Shown here: positions 1 to 7,606 of the stretch, piece after piece
Layout of the letters: each line of letters opens with the position of its first letter
How positions within the stretch are numbered: position 1 is the first letter of the stretch
NCBI RefSeq assembly: GCF_003261575.2
Contig: NZ_CP036175.1
Location: 434,001 to 498,000, forward strand
From: Klebsiella huaxiensis
GTDB taxonomy: Bacteria > Pseudomonadota > Gammaproteobacteria > Enterobacterales > Enterobacteriaceae
Reading direction: 5' to 3'
Length of the DNA stretch: 64,000 nucleotides
Made by a program: the position numbers and the translations under genes
Notes under the pieces: generated by a model
The model's input: the letters and a program-made list of their open reading frames with translations, nothing else
Database searches by the model: none
What the model was told of the DNA's origin: nothing

Positions 1-787
1 GAATATGGCGTGGGGCCTGAAAATTCGCGGTATGGGCAAGGGATTAATTGCCGAGCGCGTGCAGGAGGCGGCGCGTATTCTTGAACTGGATGGCCTGCTC
101 AAGCGTCGCCCGCGCGAACTCTCTGGTGGCCAGCGCCAGCGCGTGGCGATGGGGCGAGCCATCGTTCGTGACCCGGCGGTATTCCTGTTTGATGAGCCGC
201 TCTCCAACCTCGACGCCAAACTGCGCGTGCAGATGCGCCTTGAGCTGCAACAATTGCATCGCCGTCTGAAAACCACCTCGTTGTACGTGACCCACGATCA
301 GGTGGAGGCGATGACCCTCGCGCAGCGGGTCATGGTGATGAATAAAGGCATCGCCGAGCAGATAGGTACGCCGGTTGAAGTCTACGAAAAGCCGGCAAGC
401 CGCTTTGTGGCAAGCTTTATCGGTAGCCCGGCAATGAACCTACTGGAAGGTCGGGTCAGCGATGATGGTAGCCGCTTCGAGCTTGAGGGCGGGATGCTTT
501 TGCCCATCAACAGCGAGCATCGCCGCTATGCCGGGCGTAAGATGACGCTGGGTATCCGTCCGGAACATTTTGCATTAAGCTCCGAGGCGGAAGGTGGCGT
601 ACCGCTGATGATGGATACGCTGGAAATTTTAGGTGCCGATAACCTTGCCCACGGGCGCTGGAGCGAACAAAAGCTGGTGGTTCGGCTACCGCACCAGTTA
701 CGCCCGCAGGCTGGCAGCACGCTGTGGCTGCATCTGCCGCAGAATCATCTGCACTTCTTTGATAGTGAAACAGGACAACGCGCATGA
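1..787 (+). CDS. ugpC: UgpC, ATP-binding subunit of the glycerol-3-phosphate ABC transporter (5' end missing)
   Basis: ATPase of the UgpBAEC importer for sn-glycerol-3-phosphate and glycerophosphodiesters, acting at the cytoplasmic face of the inner membrane. The window opens inside the gene; reading from base 2 gives 261 residues of the roughly 356 in E. coli UgpC, so the Walker A region lies outside. Visible are the ABC signature LSGGQRQRV, Walker B with D-loop (LFDEPLSNLDAKL), the switch histidine in YVTHDQVEAMTLA, and the C-terminal MalK-like OB-fold regulatory half (GSPAMNLL, LGIRPEH). The stop codon overlaps the ugpQ start (ATGA), so the two are probably translationally coupled. Confidence 0.97.
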   Translation, partial: NMAWGLKIRGMGKGLIAERVQEAARILELDGLLKRRPRELSGGQRQRVAMGRAIVRDPAVFLFDEPLSNLDAKLRVQMRLELQQLHRRLKTTSLYVTHDQVEAMTLAQRVMVMNKGIAEQIGTPVEVYEKPASRFVASFIGSPAMNLLEGRVSDDGSRFELEGGMLLPINSEHRRYAGRKMTLGIRPEHFALSSEAEGGVPLMMDTLEILGADNLAHGRWSEQKLVVRLPHQLRPQAGSTLWLHLPQNHLHFFDSETGQRA

Positions 788-1524
788 GTCACTGGCCTTA
801 TCCCCACATTGTTGCCCATCGCGGCGGCGGTAAACTGGCTCCGGAAAATACCCTTGCGGCCATCGATACCGGCGCTCGTTATGGTCATACGATGATTGAG
901 TTTGACGCTAAGTTATCGAAAGACGGGCAGATTTTCTTACTGCATGATGACAACCTCGAACGAACCAGTAACGGCTGGGGCGTGGCGGGCGAGCTGGCGT
1001 GGAACGATCTGCTAAAAGTGGATGCCGGAAGCTGGTACAGCGGCGAGTTCAAAGGCGAACCGCTGCCGCTGCTGACCGAAGTTGCTGACCGCTGTCGCCT
1101 GCACGGCATGATGGCGAATATCGAAATTAAACCGACGACGGGCACCGGCCCGTTGACCGGTAAAGTCGTCGCGCTGGCGGCCCGCGAACTGTGGCAGGGG
1201 ATGACCCAGCCGCTGCTTTCGTCGTTTGAAATCGATGCACTGGAAGCGGCACAGGAAGCAGCGCCTGAACTGCCGCGCGGGCTGCTGCTGGATGAATGGC
1301 GGGACGATTGGCGCGAACTGACCACGCGTCTGGGCTGCGTCTCAATCCACCTTAATCATAGACTGTTGGATGACGCGCGCGTGGCGAGCCTGAAGGATGC
1401 GGGCCTGCACATCCTCGTGTATACCGTTAACAAACCCCAGCGCGCCGCCGAGCTGCTGCGTTGGGGCGTGGATTGCATCTGCACCGATGCAATTGACGTT
1501 ATCGGCCCCAACTTCCCGGCATAA
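784..1524 (+). CDS. ugpQ: UgpQ, glycerophosphodiester phosphodiesterase
   Basis: Cytosolic enzyme that hydrolyses glycerophosphodiesters taken up by UgpBAEC to sn-glycerol-3-phosphate and an alcohol. The 246 residues match the family length. The GDPD core is clear: HRGGGKLAPENTLAA near the N-terminus (first catalytic His plus the conserved Glu-Asn), IEFDAKLSKDGQIFLLHDD (metal-binding Glu/Asp and second His) and NIEIKP further on. The start overlaps the ugpC stop by 4 bases, as expected for the last gene of the ugp operon. A strong hairpin follows the stop. Confidence 0.97.
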   Translation: MSHWPYPHIVAHRGGGKLAPENTLAAIDTGARYGHTMIEFDAKLSKDGQIFLLHDDNLERTSNGWGVAGELAWNDLLKVDAGSWYSGEFKGEPLPLLTEVADRCRLHGMMANIEIKPTTGTGPLTGKVVALAARELWQGMTQPLLSSFEIDALEAAQEAAPELPRGLLLDEWRDDWRELTTRLGCVSIHLNHRLLDDARVASLKDAGLHILVYTVNKPQRAAELLRWGVDCICTDAIDVIGPNFPA

Positions 1525-1529
1525 TCTAT

Positions 1530-1558
1530 GACAGACGGCGCTTACGGGGCCGTCTGTC
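1530..1558. terminator. Hairpin between convergent ugpQ and yhhA
   Basis: GACAGACGGC at 1530-1539 pairs perfectly with GCCGTCTGTC at 1549-1558, six bases after ugpQ. The yhhA stop codon (1542-1544, minus strand) lies in the loop, so the hairpin overlaps the end of yhhA. No long T run follows, so terminator function is inferred from position and stem strength. Confidence 0.6.
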
Positions 1559-1862
1559 GCTGCAACATCCCACCATTATTGTTCGGCAGAGGCTGCTGAC
1601 GATTCAGGTTGTTATTCTGCTGTACCCGCTGCTGATTGTTATTTAACTGCGTTTGTAAATGCTGTTGCTGAGTGCGCGACTGGCTCTGAATATCCTGTTT
1701 CAGCTTGTTTTGCTGCTGCATCTGCTGGTTCTGCATCTGGTTTTGCATCCGCTGCTGGCTGGGTACCACGTATCCCGGCTGGTTGGGATTGTTATCGACG
1801 TTGAGCGGTTGTGCTAAAGCGCTTAGCGGCAGCAGCGCCGCCAGAAATACGATGACTTTCAT
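1542..1862 (-). CDS. yhhA: YhhA-like small secreted Gln/Asn-rich protein (DUF2756)
   Basis: A 106-residue protein of unknown function, homologous by position and sequence style to E. coli YhhA. Residues 1-17 form a signal peptide (MKVIVFLAALLPLSALA, likely cut before Gln), so it should be periplasmic. The mature part is extremely rich in Gln and Asn, with runs such as MQNQMQNQQMQQQNK, and has no recognisable catalytic motif. The start at 1862 is preferred over an upstream in-frame codon because GGAGGAGA lies directly upstream and the signal peptide begins there. Confidence 0.85.
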   Translation of the reverse strand: MKVIVFLAALLPLSALAQPLNVDNNPNQPGYVVPSQQRMQNQMQNQQMQQQNKLKQDIQSQSRTQQQHLQTQLNNNQQRVQQNNNLNRQQPLPNNNGGMLQRQTAP

Positions 1863-1983
1863 TGTTCTCTCCTCCACGTGAGTGGCATGCGTTAAGTTTA
1901 CCCCCATTCCGGCACAACAATGATTTTTTAAGACTTATCATCCAGGATTATGTGTAAATAAAAACATATTCAGGAGTATGACA

Positions 1984-3726
1984 ATGATAAAAACAACGCG
2001 CTGGCGTCAGGTGGTCATCGCTGCTTTGCTGGCGGGCGGCAGTTTTACCGTCGCGGCAAATCCCGCTCCGCCTCCGGTTTCTTATGGTGTAGAGGAAGAT
2101 GTTTTTCACCCGGTTCGTGCGCAGCAGGGGATGGTGGCCTCGGTGGATGCGCTGGCAACGAAGGTCGGTGTGGATATTCTGCGTCAGGGCGGTAACGCCG
2201 TGGATGCCGCCGTAGCGGTGGGCTATGCGCTGGCGGTCACGCACCCGCAGGCCGGTAATATCGGCGGTGGTGGATTTATGATGCTGCGCACTAAAGACGG
2301 TAATACGACGGCGATCGACTTTCGCGAAATGGCTCCGGAGCAGGCCACCCGCGATATGTTCCTCGACGACCAGGGCAACCCGGACAGCAAAAAATCGCTG
2401 ACTTCACACCTGGCTTCCGGCACGCCGGGCACCGTTGCCGGTTTCTCCCTCGCGCTGGATAAATACGGTACGATGCCGCTGAACAAGGTCATTCGCCCGG
2501 CGATTAAGCTGGCAGAAGAAGGCTTCACGGTAAACGATGCGCTGGCCGATGATCTGAAAACTTACGGTAGCGAAGTGATCCCCGGTCACGCCAATAGCCG
2601 GGCCATCTTCTGGAAAAACGGCGAGCCGCTGAAAAAGGGCGATAAGCTGGTGCAAAAACAGCTAGGTAAAAGCCTGGAACTGATTGCCGAGCTGGGTCCG
2701 GATGCTTTCTACAAGGGCGCGATTGCTGACCAGATTGCCGGAGAAATGAAGAATAACGGCGGGCTTATCACCAAAGCGGATCTGGCAAATTACAAAGCGG
2801 TCGAGCGCACGCCAGTTAGCGGCGAATACCGTGGCTATCAGGTCTTCTCAATGCCGCCGCCTTCCTCCGGGGGCATTCATATCGTACAGATCCTCAATAT
2901 TCTGGAAAACTTCGATATGCATAAGTACGGCTTTGGTAGCGCCGACGCCATGCAGGTGATGGCGGAAGCGGAAAAACACGCCTATGCCGATCGCTCGGAA
3001 TACCTTGGTGACCCGGACTTCGTCAAAGTACCGTGGCAGGCGCTGACCAGCAAAGCGTACGCCAAATCGATTGCTGAACAGATTGATATTAATAAAGCGA
3101 AACCGTCGAGCCAGATTCGCCCCGGCAAGCTGGCGCCGTATGAAAGCAATCAGACCACCCATTTCTCGGTGGTGGATAAAGACGGTAACGCCGTTGCGGT
3201 CACCTATACGCTGAACACGACCTTTGGCACCGGTATTGTGGCGGGGAACTCTGGCATCCTGCTGAATAACCAGATGGATGATTTCTCTGCGAAACCCGGC
3301 GTGCCGAACGTCTACGGGCTGGTGGGGGGCGATGCTAACGCCGTCGAGGCGAAAAAACGCCCGCTGTCGTCGATGTCGCCGACTATTGTGGTGAAAGATG
3401 GCAAAACCTGGCTGGTGACCGGGAGTCCTGGCGGCAGCCGCATCATTACCACCGTGCTGCAAATGGTGGTCAATACCATCGACTTCGGCATGAACGTCGC
3501 GGAAGCCACTAATGCCCCGCGTTTCCATCATCAATGGTTGCCGGATGAACTGCGAGTGGAGAAGGGGTTTAGCCCGGATACGCTGAGGCTGCTGGAGGGC
3601 AAAGGGCAGAAAGTGGCGGTGAAAGAGGCGATGGGCAGCACCCAGAGTATTATGGTTGGCCCGGATGGTACGCTGTACGGCGCATCCGATCCGCGTTCGC
3701 CGGATGATTTAACGGCAGGGTATTAG
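1984..3726 (+). CDS. ggt: Gamma-glutamyltranspeptidase precursor
   Basis: Periplasmic Ntn-hydrolase that cleaves the gamma-glutamyl bond of glutathione and transfers the gamma-glutamyl group to amino acids, peptides or water. The 580-residue precursor has a signal peptide (to about AVAANP) and the autoprocessing site in ESNQTTHFSVVDKDGN: cleavage between Gln and the first Thr makes the small subunit with Thr as nucleophile. The substrate motifs LSSMSPTIV and GSPGGSRIIT are intact. ATG 1984 is chosen over ATG 1978 because AGGAG (1972-1976) is 7 bases before 1984 but only 1 before 1978, and E. coli Ggt begins MIK. Confidence 0.97.
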   Translation: MIKTTRWRQVVIAALLAGGSFTVAANPAPPPVSYGVEEDVFHPVRAQQGMVASVDALATKVGVDILRQGGNAVDAAVAVGYALAVTHPQAGNIGGGGFMMLRTKDGNTTAIDFREMAPEQATRDMFLDDQGNPDSKKSLTSHLASGTPGTVAGFSLALDKYGTMPLNKVIRPAIKLAEEGFTVNDALADDLKTYGSEVIPGHANSRAIFWKNGEPLKKGDKLVQKQLGKSLELIAELGPDAFYKGAIADQIAGEMKNNGGLITKADLANYKAVERTPVSGEYRGYQVFSMPPPSSGGIHIVQILNILENFDMHKYGFGSADAMQVMAEAEKHAYADRSEYLGDPDFVKVPWQALTSKAYAKSIAEQIDINKAKPSSQIRPGKLAPYESNQTTHFSVVDKDGNAVAVTYTLNTTFGTGIVAGNSGILLNNQMDDFSAKPGVPNVYGLVGGDANAVEAKKRPLSSMSPTIVVKDGKTWLVTGSPGGSRIITTVLQMVVNTIDFGMNVAEATNAPRFHHQWLPDELRVEKGFSPDTLRLLEGKGQKVAVKEAMGSTQSIMVGPDGTLYGASDPRSPDDLTAGY

Positions 3727-3730
3727 TTTT

Positions 3731-3873
3731 ACCCTCATCCCGGCCCTCTCCCTTCCTGGGAGAGGGGGAACGCGGGGCCTGTGCGCAATCTTAGCTATGG
3801 TGCATTGTGGGGGAGGGGGAAGCAGGGCTGTGTGCTAGCTCGAAACGGTCCCCTCTCCTTTTAGGGTGAGGGT
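3731..3873. repeat. Palindromic intergenic repeat with ACCCTCA/TGAGGGT ends
   Basis: About 143 bases bounded by the inverted ends ACCCTCA (3731-3737) and TGAGGGT (3867-3873), with an internal CCCTCTCCC/GGGAGAGGG hairpin near the left end and a related CCCTCTCC block near the right end. This type of sequence resembles non-autonomous intergenic repeats I recall from enterobacterial genomes, but no name is assigned here. It separates ggt from convergent yhhY, and its last base is also the last base of the yhhY stop codon. Confidence 0.7.
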
Positions 3874-4364
3874 CACCCCTTTAATCGCGCCATAAAGTAC
3901 GCATCCACATACTCGCCGTTGCGTAGGGCGTATCTCTTGCCGGTTCCTTCCACAATAAAGCCAAATTTGCGATAAAGCGCCATAGCGGATGGATTATCTG
4001 TAAATACGGTTAACTCAATGCGTTCGACGCGTAGCCAGTTATCACACAGATTAATCATTTCACGCATCAGCGCGCTGCCAACGCCGCGACCGTGTGCCTG
4101 CGACGCAACGCTAACGCCGAAGGTCGCCACGTGGCTGCGACGAGGATTAGGCTCGACGCTCAGCTTGAGGTGTCCGACAACCTGTTCGTCGATGGTGGCG
4201 ACCAGATGACGGCTACCGGGTTTCGGAAGCAGGCGCTCCTGCCACATTTCCATAGAAGGATGAGGTAGCTGTAACGTGTCGTGATAGACCTCCGGATACG
4301 AAGTCAGCTGGCGTAAAGGTTCAGCATCGCGTGGCTCGGCATGGCGTATCACTATGTCACTCAT
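3873..4364 (-). CDS. yhhY: YhhY, GNAT-family N-acetyltransferase
   Basis: A 163-residue GNAT acetyltransferase matching E. coli YhhY, reported to acetylate amino acids such as Phe and Met. The acetyl-CoA binding loop reads GVSVASQAHGRGVGSALM (residues about 99-116, R/Q-x-x-G-x-G/A type), followed by the family's LTVFTDNPSAMALYRKFGFIVEG block and the C-terminal NGEYVDAYFMAR signature. The stop codon is formed at the edge of the palindromic repeat at 3731-3873. ryhB is transcribed divergently upstream, as in E. coli. Confidence 0.93.
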   Translation of the reverse strand: MSDIVIRHAEPRDAEPLRQLTSYPEVYHDTLQLPHPSMEMWQERLLPKPGSRHLVATIDEQVVGHLKLSVEPNPRRSHVATFGVSVASQAHGRGVGSALMREMINLCDNWLRVERIELTVFTDNPSAMALYRKFGFIVEGTGKRYALRNGEYVDAYFMARLKG

Positions 4365-4450
4365 TCTTCATTTCCTTAGTTGGCTAAAAGTCCCTTTAAA
4401 CATCACTGACTTTAAAAAATGCGTCAACGACTATTTTTTGCAAAAAAGGG

Positions 4451-4480
4451 TAGACAAGTGCGAATGAGAATGATTATTAT
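4451..4480 (+). promoter_or_regulatory. ryhB promoter
   Basis: TAGACA (4451-4456) and TATTAT (4475-4480), separated by 18 bases, place a transcription start near 4487, matching the 5' end of RyhB by comparison with E. coli. The Fur box overlaps both elements. Confidence 0.8.
4460..4478. promoter_or_regulatory. Fur box over the ryhB promoter
   Basis: The 19 bases match the consensus GATAATGATAATCATTATC at 14 positions (core AATGAGAATGATTATT). Fe-Fur bound here would cover the spacer and -10 element and switch ryhB off when iron is plentiful. Confidence 0.85.
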
Positions 4481-4486
4481 TGTCCT

Positions 4487-4580
4487 GCATTCAGGGAGAC
4501 CCTTGCGGAAAGCCTGAAAGCACGACATTGCTCACATTGCTTCCAGTATTACTTTAGCCAGCCGGGTGCTGGCTTTTTTT
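4487..4580 (+). ncRNA. ryhB: RyhB small RNA
   Basis: Hfq-dependent small RNA made under iron limitation that base-pairs with and destabilises mRNAs of iron-using proteins. The core CTGAAAGCACGACATTGCTC with the following ACATTGCTTCCAGTATTACTT is essentially identical to E. coli RyhB. It ends in the intrinsic terminator AGCCAGC...GCTGGCT with eight Ts. The 5' portion (GCATTCAGGGAGACCCTTGCGG) differs slightly from E. coli but keeps the first stem. Location next to yhhY is conserved. In E. coli the other neighbour is yhhX; here a bactofilin gene intervenes. Confidence 0.95.
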
Positions 4581-4612
4581 TACACTTTTTTCAGCTCACT
4601 CCCGGAAGAGGG

Positions 4613-5272
4613 CTACTGTGCAACCTCTGCGCTTTGCATCTCAACTTTGTCTTTGATTTCCACAGTAGTATCAGCGTTAAACCCCACGACATTGCTCTTT
4701 TCTGCCACTGGTGGTAGCACTTCCGCCTGGCCGGAAAATACGCCGCCTTTTTTGATAGCCAGCGTGCGGTAGGCTAACGTGCCGGTGATTTTGCCGTTCT
4801 TGTCGATTTCGATGGTGTCGCTGTTGCACTGACCGATGACGCCGCCGTCAATAATCAGCTCTCGACAGAGGATATTCCCCTCAACCAGGCCACCGGTCAT
4901 AATCTTAATTTGGCTGTCTTTAGCGTCGATATTGCCATTTACGGTACCGTAAATATCAACATCTCCTTCTGCAATGATATTTCCTTCAAAGCGGATGCCG
5001 CTGGCGATAATCGTGGCGGCAGGCTTTTTTATCACGGTTTGCGGGGGAGGAGTGACGGGGGCTGGCGTACTTACAGCTGGTGGCGTAGCTTCAGTATTTT
5101 TATTCTTTTTAAACATATGGTTAACCCGATGGTATTGAAAATGAAAAACGAAGGATGACAGGGAGAAAGAACCTGATAGTAAGGCTATGTACGTAGACTC
5201 AAAGCACCAGGCCATCAGGCCAAGCAGCCAGAAGAGAAGGGCGCTGTTTAAGGCGATATACTTGCTTTCCAT
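4613..5272 (-). CDS. Membrane-anchored bactofilin (polymer-forming cytoskeletal protein)
   Basis: A 219-residue protein. Residues about 6-25 and 27-46 are hydrophobic, followed by a basic stretch (FKKNKN, 54-59), a Pro/Thr-rich linker (63-83) and a bactofilin domain from about residue 88: short beta-helix repeats such as GNIIAEGDVDIYGTVNGNIDAK and GGLVEGNILCRELIIDGGVIG. Bactofilins polymerise without nucleotide; Proteus mirabilis CcmA is a known enterobacterial example with a membrane segment, linked to cell shape. The start is uncertain: AAGGAG is 16 bases before ATG 5272 but 10 before an in-frame ATT, and Met53 (5116) would give a soluble form. To my knowledge E. coli K-12 has no gene here. 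Confidence 0.8.
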   Translation of the reverse strand: MESKYIALNSALLFWLLGLMAWCFESTYIALLSGSFSLSSFVFHFQYHRVNHMFKKNKNTEATPPAVSTPAPVTPPPQTVIKKPAATIIASGIRFEGNIIAEGDVDIYGTVNGNIDAKDSQIKIMTGGLVEGNILCRELIIDGGVIGQCNSDTIEIDKNGKITGTLAYRTLAIKKGGVFSGQAEVLPPVAEKSNVVGFNADTTVEIKDKVEMQSAEVAQ

Positions 5273-5527
5273 GAGAATGAGATGGCTACTCCTTTAGTCA
5301 TCGTATTTGGGAAAGGGTGAGCGCGAGTGGCGTCATGCCCGCGAACGTTCTGGATAAAAAATGTTCTTTTCCCGAGAATTCCTCTTATCCGTAATTTAAT
5401 CTGTGGGGTCAATGAATTTGAACGATAAATTTAACATTTAAGAATTTGCTACTTTAATTGAAGGGGTTAAGTTCGCAGCCGGCTTGCGCTATGGTTAATA
5501 GCAGAGACCTTAACTAAGGACAGCGTT

Positions 5528-6565
5528 ATGACTTTGCACTGCGCATTTATTGGATTTGGCAAAAGCACCACCCGCTACCATCTTCCCTATGTACTGCACC
5601 GTAAAGACCGCTGGCATGTGGCGCATATCTTCCGCCGCAGCGCAAAGCCGGAAGAGCAGGCGCCACAGTATTCGCATATTCACTTCACGAGTGACCTTGA
5701 CGAAGTGCTCAACGACCCGCAGGTGAAACTGGTGATCGTCTGTACCCATGCGGACAGCCACTTTGAGTATGCGAAACGGGCGCTGGAGGCGGGCAAAAAC
5801 GTGCTGGTCGAAAAGCCTTTCACCCCAACACTGGACGAGGCGAAAGCGCTATTTGCGCTGGCGAAAAGCAAAGGGTTGACGGTCACGCCTTACCAGAATC
5901 GCCGCTTTGACTCCTGCTTCCTGACCACCAAAAAGGTTATCGAGAGTGGAAAACTCGGTGAAATTGTCGAGATTGAAAGCCACTTCGACAACTATCGCCC
6001 GGTGGACGGCGGTAAGCCTGGATTACCGCAGGACGGTGCGTTCTATGGCCTGGGCGTCCATACCATGGACCAAATTATCTCCCTGTTTGGCCGCCCGGAT
6101 CATGTCTCTTACGACATTCGTAGCCTGCGCAACAAAGCCAATCCGGATGATACTTTTGAGGCTCAGTTGTTCTACGGCAATCTGAAAGCGATTGTTAAAA
6201 CCAGCCATCTGGTGAAGCTGGCCTATCCAAAGTTCATTGTTCATGGGTATAAAGGCTCGTTTATTAAATACGGTATCGACCAGCAGGAAACCAGCCTGAA
6301 GGCCAATATCACGCCGGGCGAGCCGGGATTCGGCGCGGACGATACGTTCGGTCTGCTGGAGTACGTCAACGAGGCGGGTGAGACCGTGCGGGAAGAGATC
6401 CCGGTTGAAATCGGCGACTATGGCCGCGTCTATGATTCGCTGTATGACACAATCGTTAACGGCCAGCCAAATTTCGTCAAGGAATCTGAAGCTCTCACCA
6501 ATATGGAGATCCTTGAACGCGGCTTCGAACAGCCATCTCCTGCCACCATAACCCTCGCCAGATAA
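5528..6565 (+). CDS. yhhX: YhhX, Gfo/Idh/MocA-family oxidoreductase
   Basis: A 345-residue NAD(P)-dependent oxidoreductase of unknown physiological substrate, collinear with E. coli YhhX. The N-terminal Rossmann fold starts IGFGKSTTRYHLP, a divergent GxGxxxxxxH dinucleotide loop. VEKPFTPTLDEAK carries the EKP motif with the catalytic Lys. The C-terminal half is the usual substrate-binding GFO_IDH_MocA_C domain (GVHTMDQIISLFG). AAGGA sits 7 bases before the start. A terminator-like hairpin follows. Confidence 0.93.
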   Translation: MTLHCAFIGFGKSTTRYHLPYVLHRKDRWHVAHIFRRSAKPEEQAPQYSHIHFTSDLDEVLNDPQVKLVIVCTHADSHFEYAKRALEAGKNVLVEKPFTPTLDEAKALFALAKSKGLTVTPYQNRRFDSCFLTTKKVIESGKLGEIVEIESHFDNYRPVDGGKPGLPQDGAFYGLGVHTMDQIISLFGRPDHVSYDIRSLRNKANPDDTFEAQLFYGNLKAIVKTSHLVKLAYPKFIVHGYKGSFIKYGIDQQETSLKANITPGEPGFGADDTFGLLEYVNEAGETVREEIPVEIGDYGRVYDSLYDTIVNGQPNFVKESEALTNMEILERGFEQPSPATITLAR

Positions 6566-6574
6566 GCCACAATG

Positions 6575-6619
6575 GCTCCTCTGTACTCGTTCATATTTTT
6601 TGAACAGAGGAGTCAATTT
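6575..6619 (+). terminator. Terminator after yhhX
   Basis: CTCCTCTGT (6577-6585) and ACAGAGGAG (6604-6612) form a stem with an inner GTTCA/TGAAC pairing, followed by a short T run. Confidence 0.7.
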
Positions 6620-6686
6620 TCACCCTCTATGATCGTTCGGGGATTGGGTCCACACTTACTCCATCGAAAACATACGGGGGTGCAAC

Positions 6687-7382
6687 ATGATCTTTTTACG
6701 CAAAGCTAACGAACGCGGTCACGCTAACCACGGCTGGCTGGATTCCTGGCATACTTTCTCTTTCGCTAACTATTACGACCCGAACTTTATGGGCTTCTCG
6801 GCGCTGCGGGTTATCAATGATGACGTGATTGACGCAGGCCAGGGCTTCGGTACCCATCCGCACAAAGATATGGAAATCCTGACCTATGTGCTGGAAGGCG
6901 CGGTTGAGCACCAGGACAGCATGGGTAACAAAGAGCAGGTTCCGGCGGGTGAGTTCCAGATTATGAGCGCAGGTACCGGGATCCGTCACTCTGAGTACAA
7001 CCCGAGCGACACGGAAAAACTGCATCTGTACCAGATCTGGATTATGCCGGAAAAAAATGGCATCACCCCGCGCTACGAGCAGCGCCGCTTTGACGCCGCG
7101 CAGGGCAAGCAACTGGTGTTGTCACCGGATGCACGTGATGGCTCGCTGAAAGTGTTTCAGGATATGGAGCTGTACCGCTGGGCGCTGCTGAAAGATGAGC
7201 AGTCGGTGCATCAGATTGCCGCCGAACGTCGCGTATGGATCCAGGTGGTAAAAGGTGAAGTCACCATCAATGGCACCAAAGCGACTACCAGCGATGGTCT
7301 GGCGATTTGGGATGAGCAGGCGATTTCCGTACACGCCGATAGCGATAGCGAGATACTGCTGTTCGATCTGCCGCCGGTATGA
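6687..7382 (+). CDS. yhhW: YhhW, pirin-family quercetin 2,3-dioxygenase
   Basis: A 231-residue bicupin of the pirin family; E. coli YhhW has quercetinase activity in vitro, although its natural substrate is unknown. The metal-binding histidines lie in GTHPHKDMEILTYVLEG, and the second metal motif in AGTGIRHSEYN. An imperfect ERIC element follows at once, so the gene ends at an intergenic repeat. The order yhhX-yhhW-gntR is that of E. coli. Confidence 0.94.
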   Translation: MIFLRKANERGHANHGWLDSWHTFSFANYYDPNFMGFSALRVINDDVIDAGQGFGTHPHKDMEILTYVLEGAVEHQDSMGNKEQVPAGEFQIMSAGTGIRHSEYNPSDTEKLHLYQIWIMPEKNGITPRYEQRRFDAAQGKQLVLSPDARDGSLKVFQDMELYRWALLKDEQSVHQIAAERRVWIQVVKGEVTINGTKATTSDGLAIWDEQAISVHADSDSEILLFDLPPV

Positions 7383-7390
7383 TACGCGTC

Positions 7391-7498
7391 ATCCTTCAAG
7401 CCGCATTTTTGTTGGCTCTCCTCACTCACCCCGGGTGCGTACCCCTTGTACGCTTCCGGGGATTCATTGCGTTGCCGCCTCAATGCAACTTGAATGAT
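7391..7498. repeat. ERIC element (short form)
   Basis: Inverted ends ATCCTTCAAG (7391-7400) and CTTGAATGAT (7489-7498) flank the ERIC core, recognisable as TCACTCACCCC...GGGGATTCAT and TTGCCGCC. The central part CCGGGTGCGTACCCC...GTACGCTTCCGGGG differs from the classic AAGTAAGTGAC/GTAAGCTCC core, and the element is about 20 bases shorter than the canonical 127. Confidence 0.85.
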
Positions 7499-7562
7499 TT
7501 TGCGTACCAACTCTAAATAAATCTGTCAGCCCTCTTTTCTCCGGGAAGGTTGCGCTTTGTCC

Positions 7563-7596
7563 GTGATAAACTGGGAAAATGTTTCCCATTTATCAC
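7563..7596. promoter_or_regulatory. Near-perfect inverted repeat in the gntR leader
   Basis: GTGATAAA plus GGGAAA (7563-7578) mirrors TTTCCC plus TTTATCAC (7583-7596), with one extra base in the left arm and a short ATG-containing loop. It ends 10 bases before the gntR start. It does not match the GntR operator found before gntK. It could be a protein-binding site or an mRNA hairpin near the ribosome site. Confidence 0.55.
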
Positions 7597-7606
7597 AGTC
7601 AGGACG

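Noticed and set aside
3731..3873. Palindromic repeat read as an insertion sequence
   Set aside because: It is only about 143 bases long and encodes no transposase.
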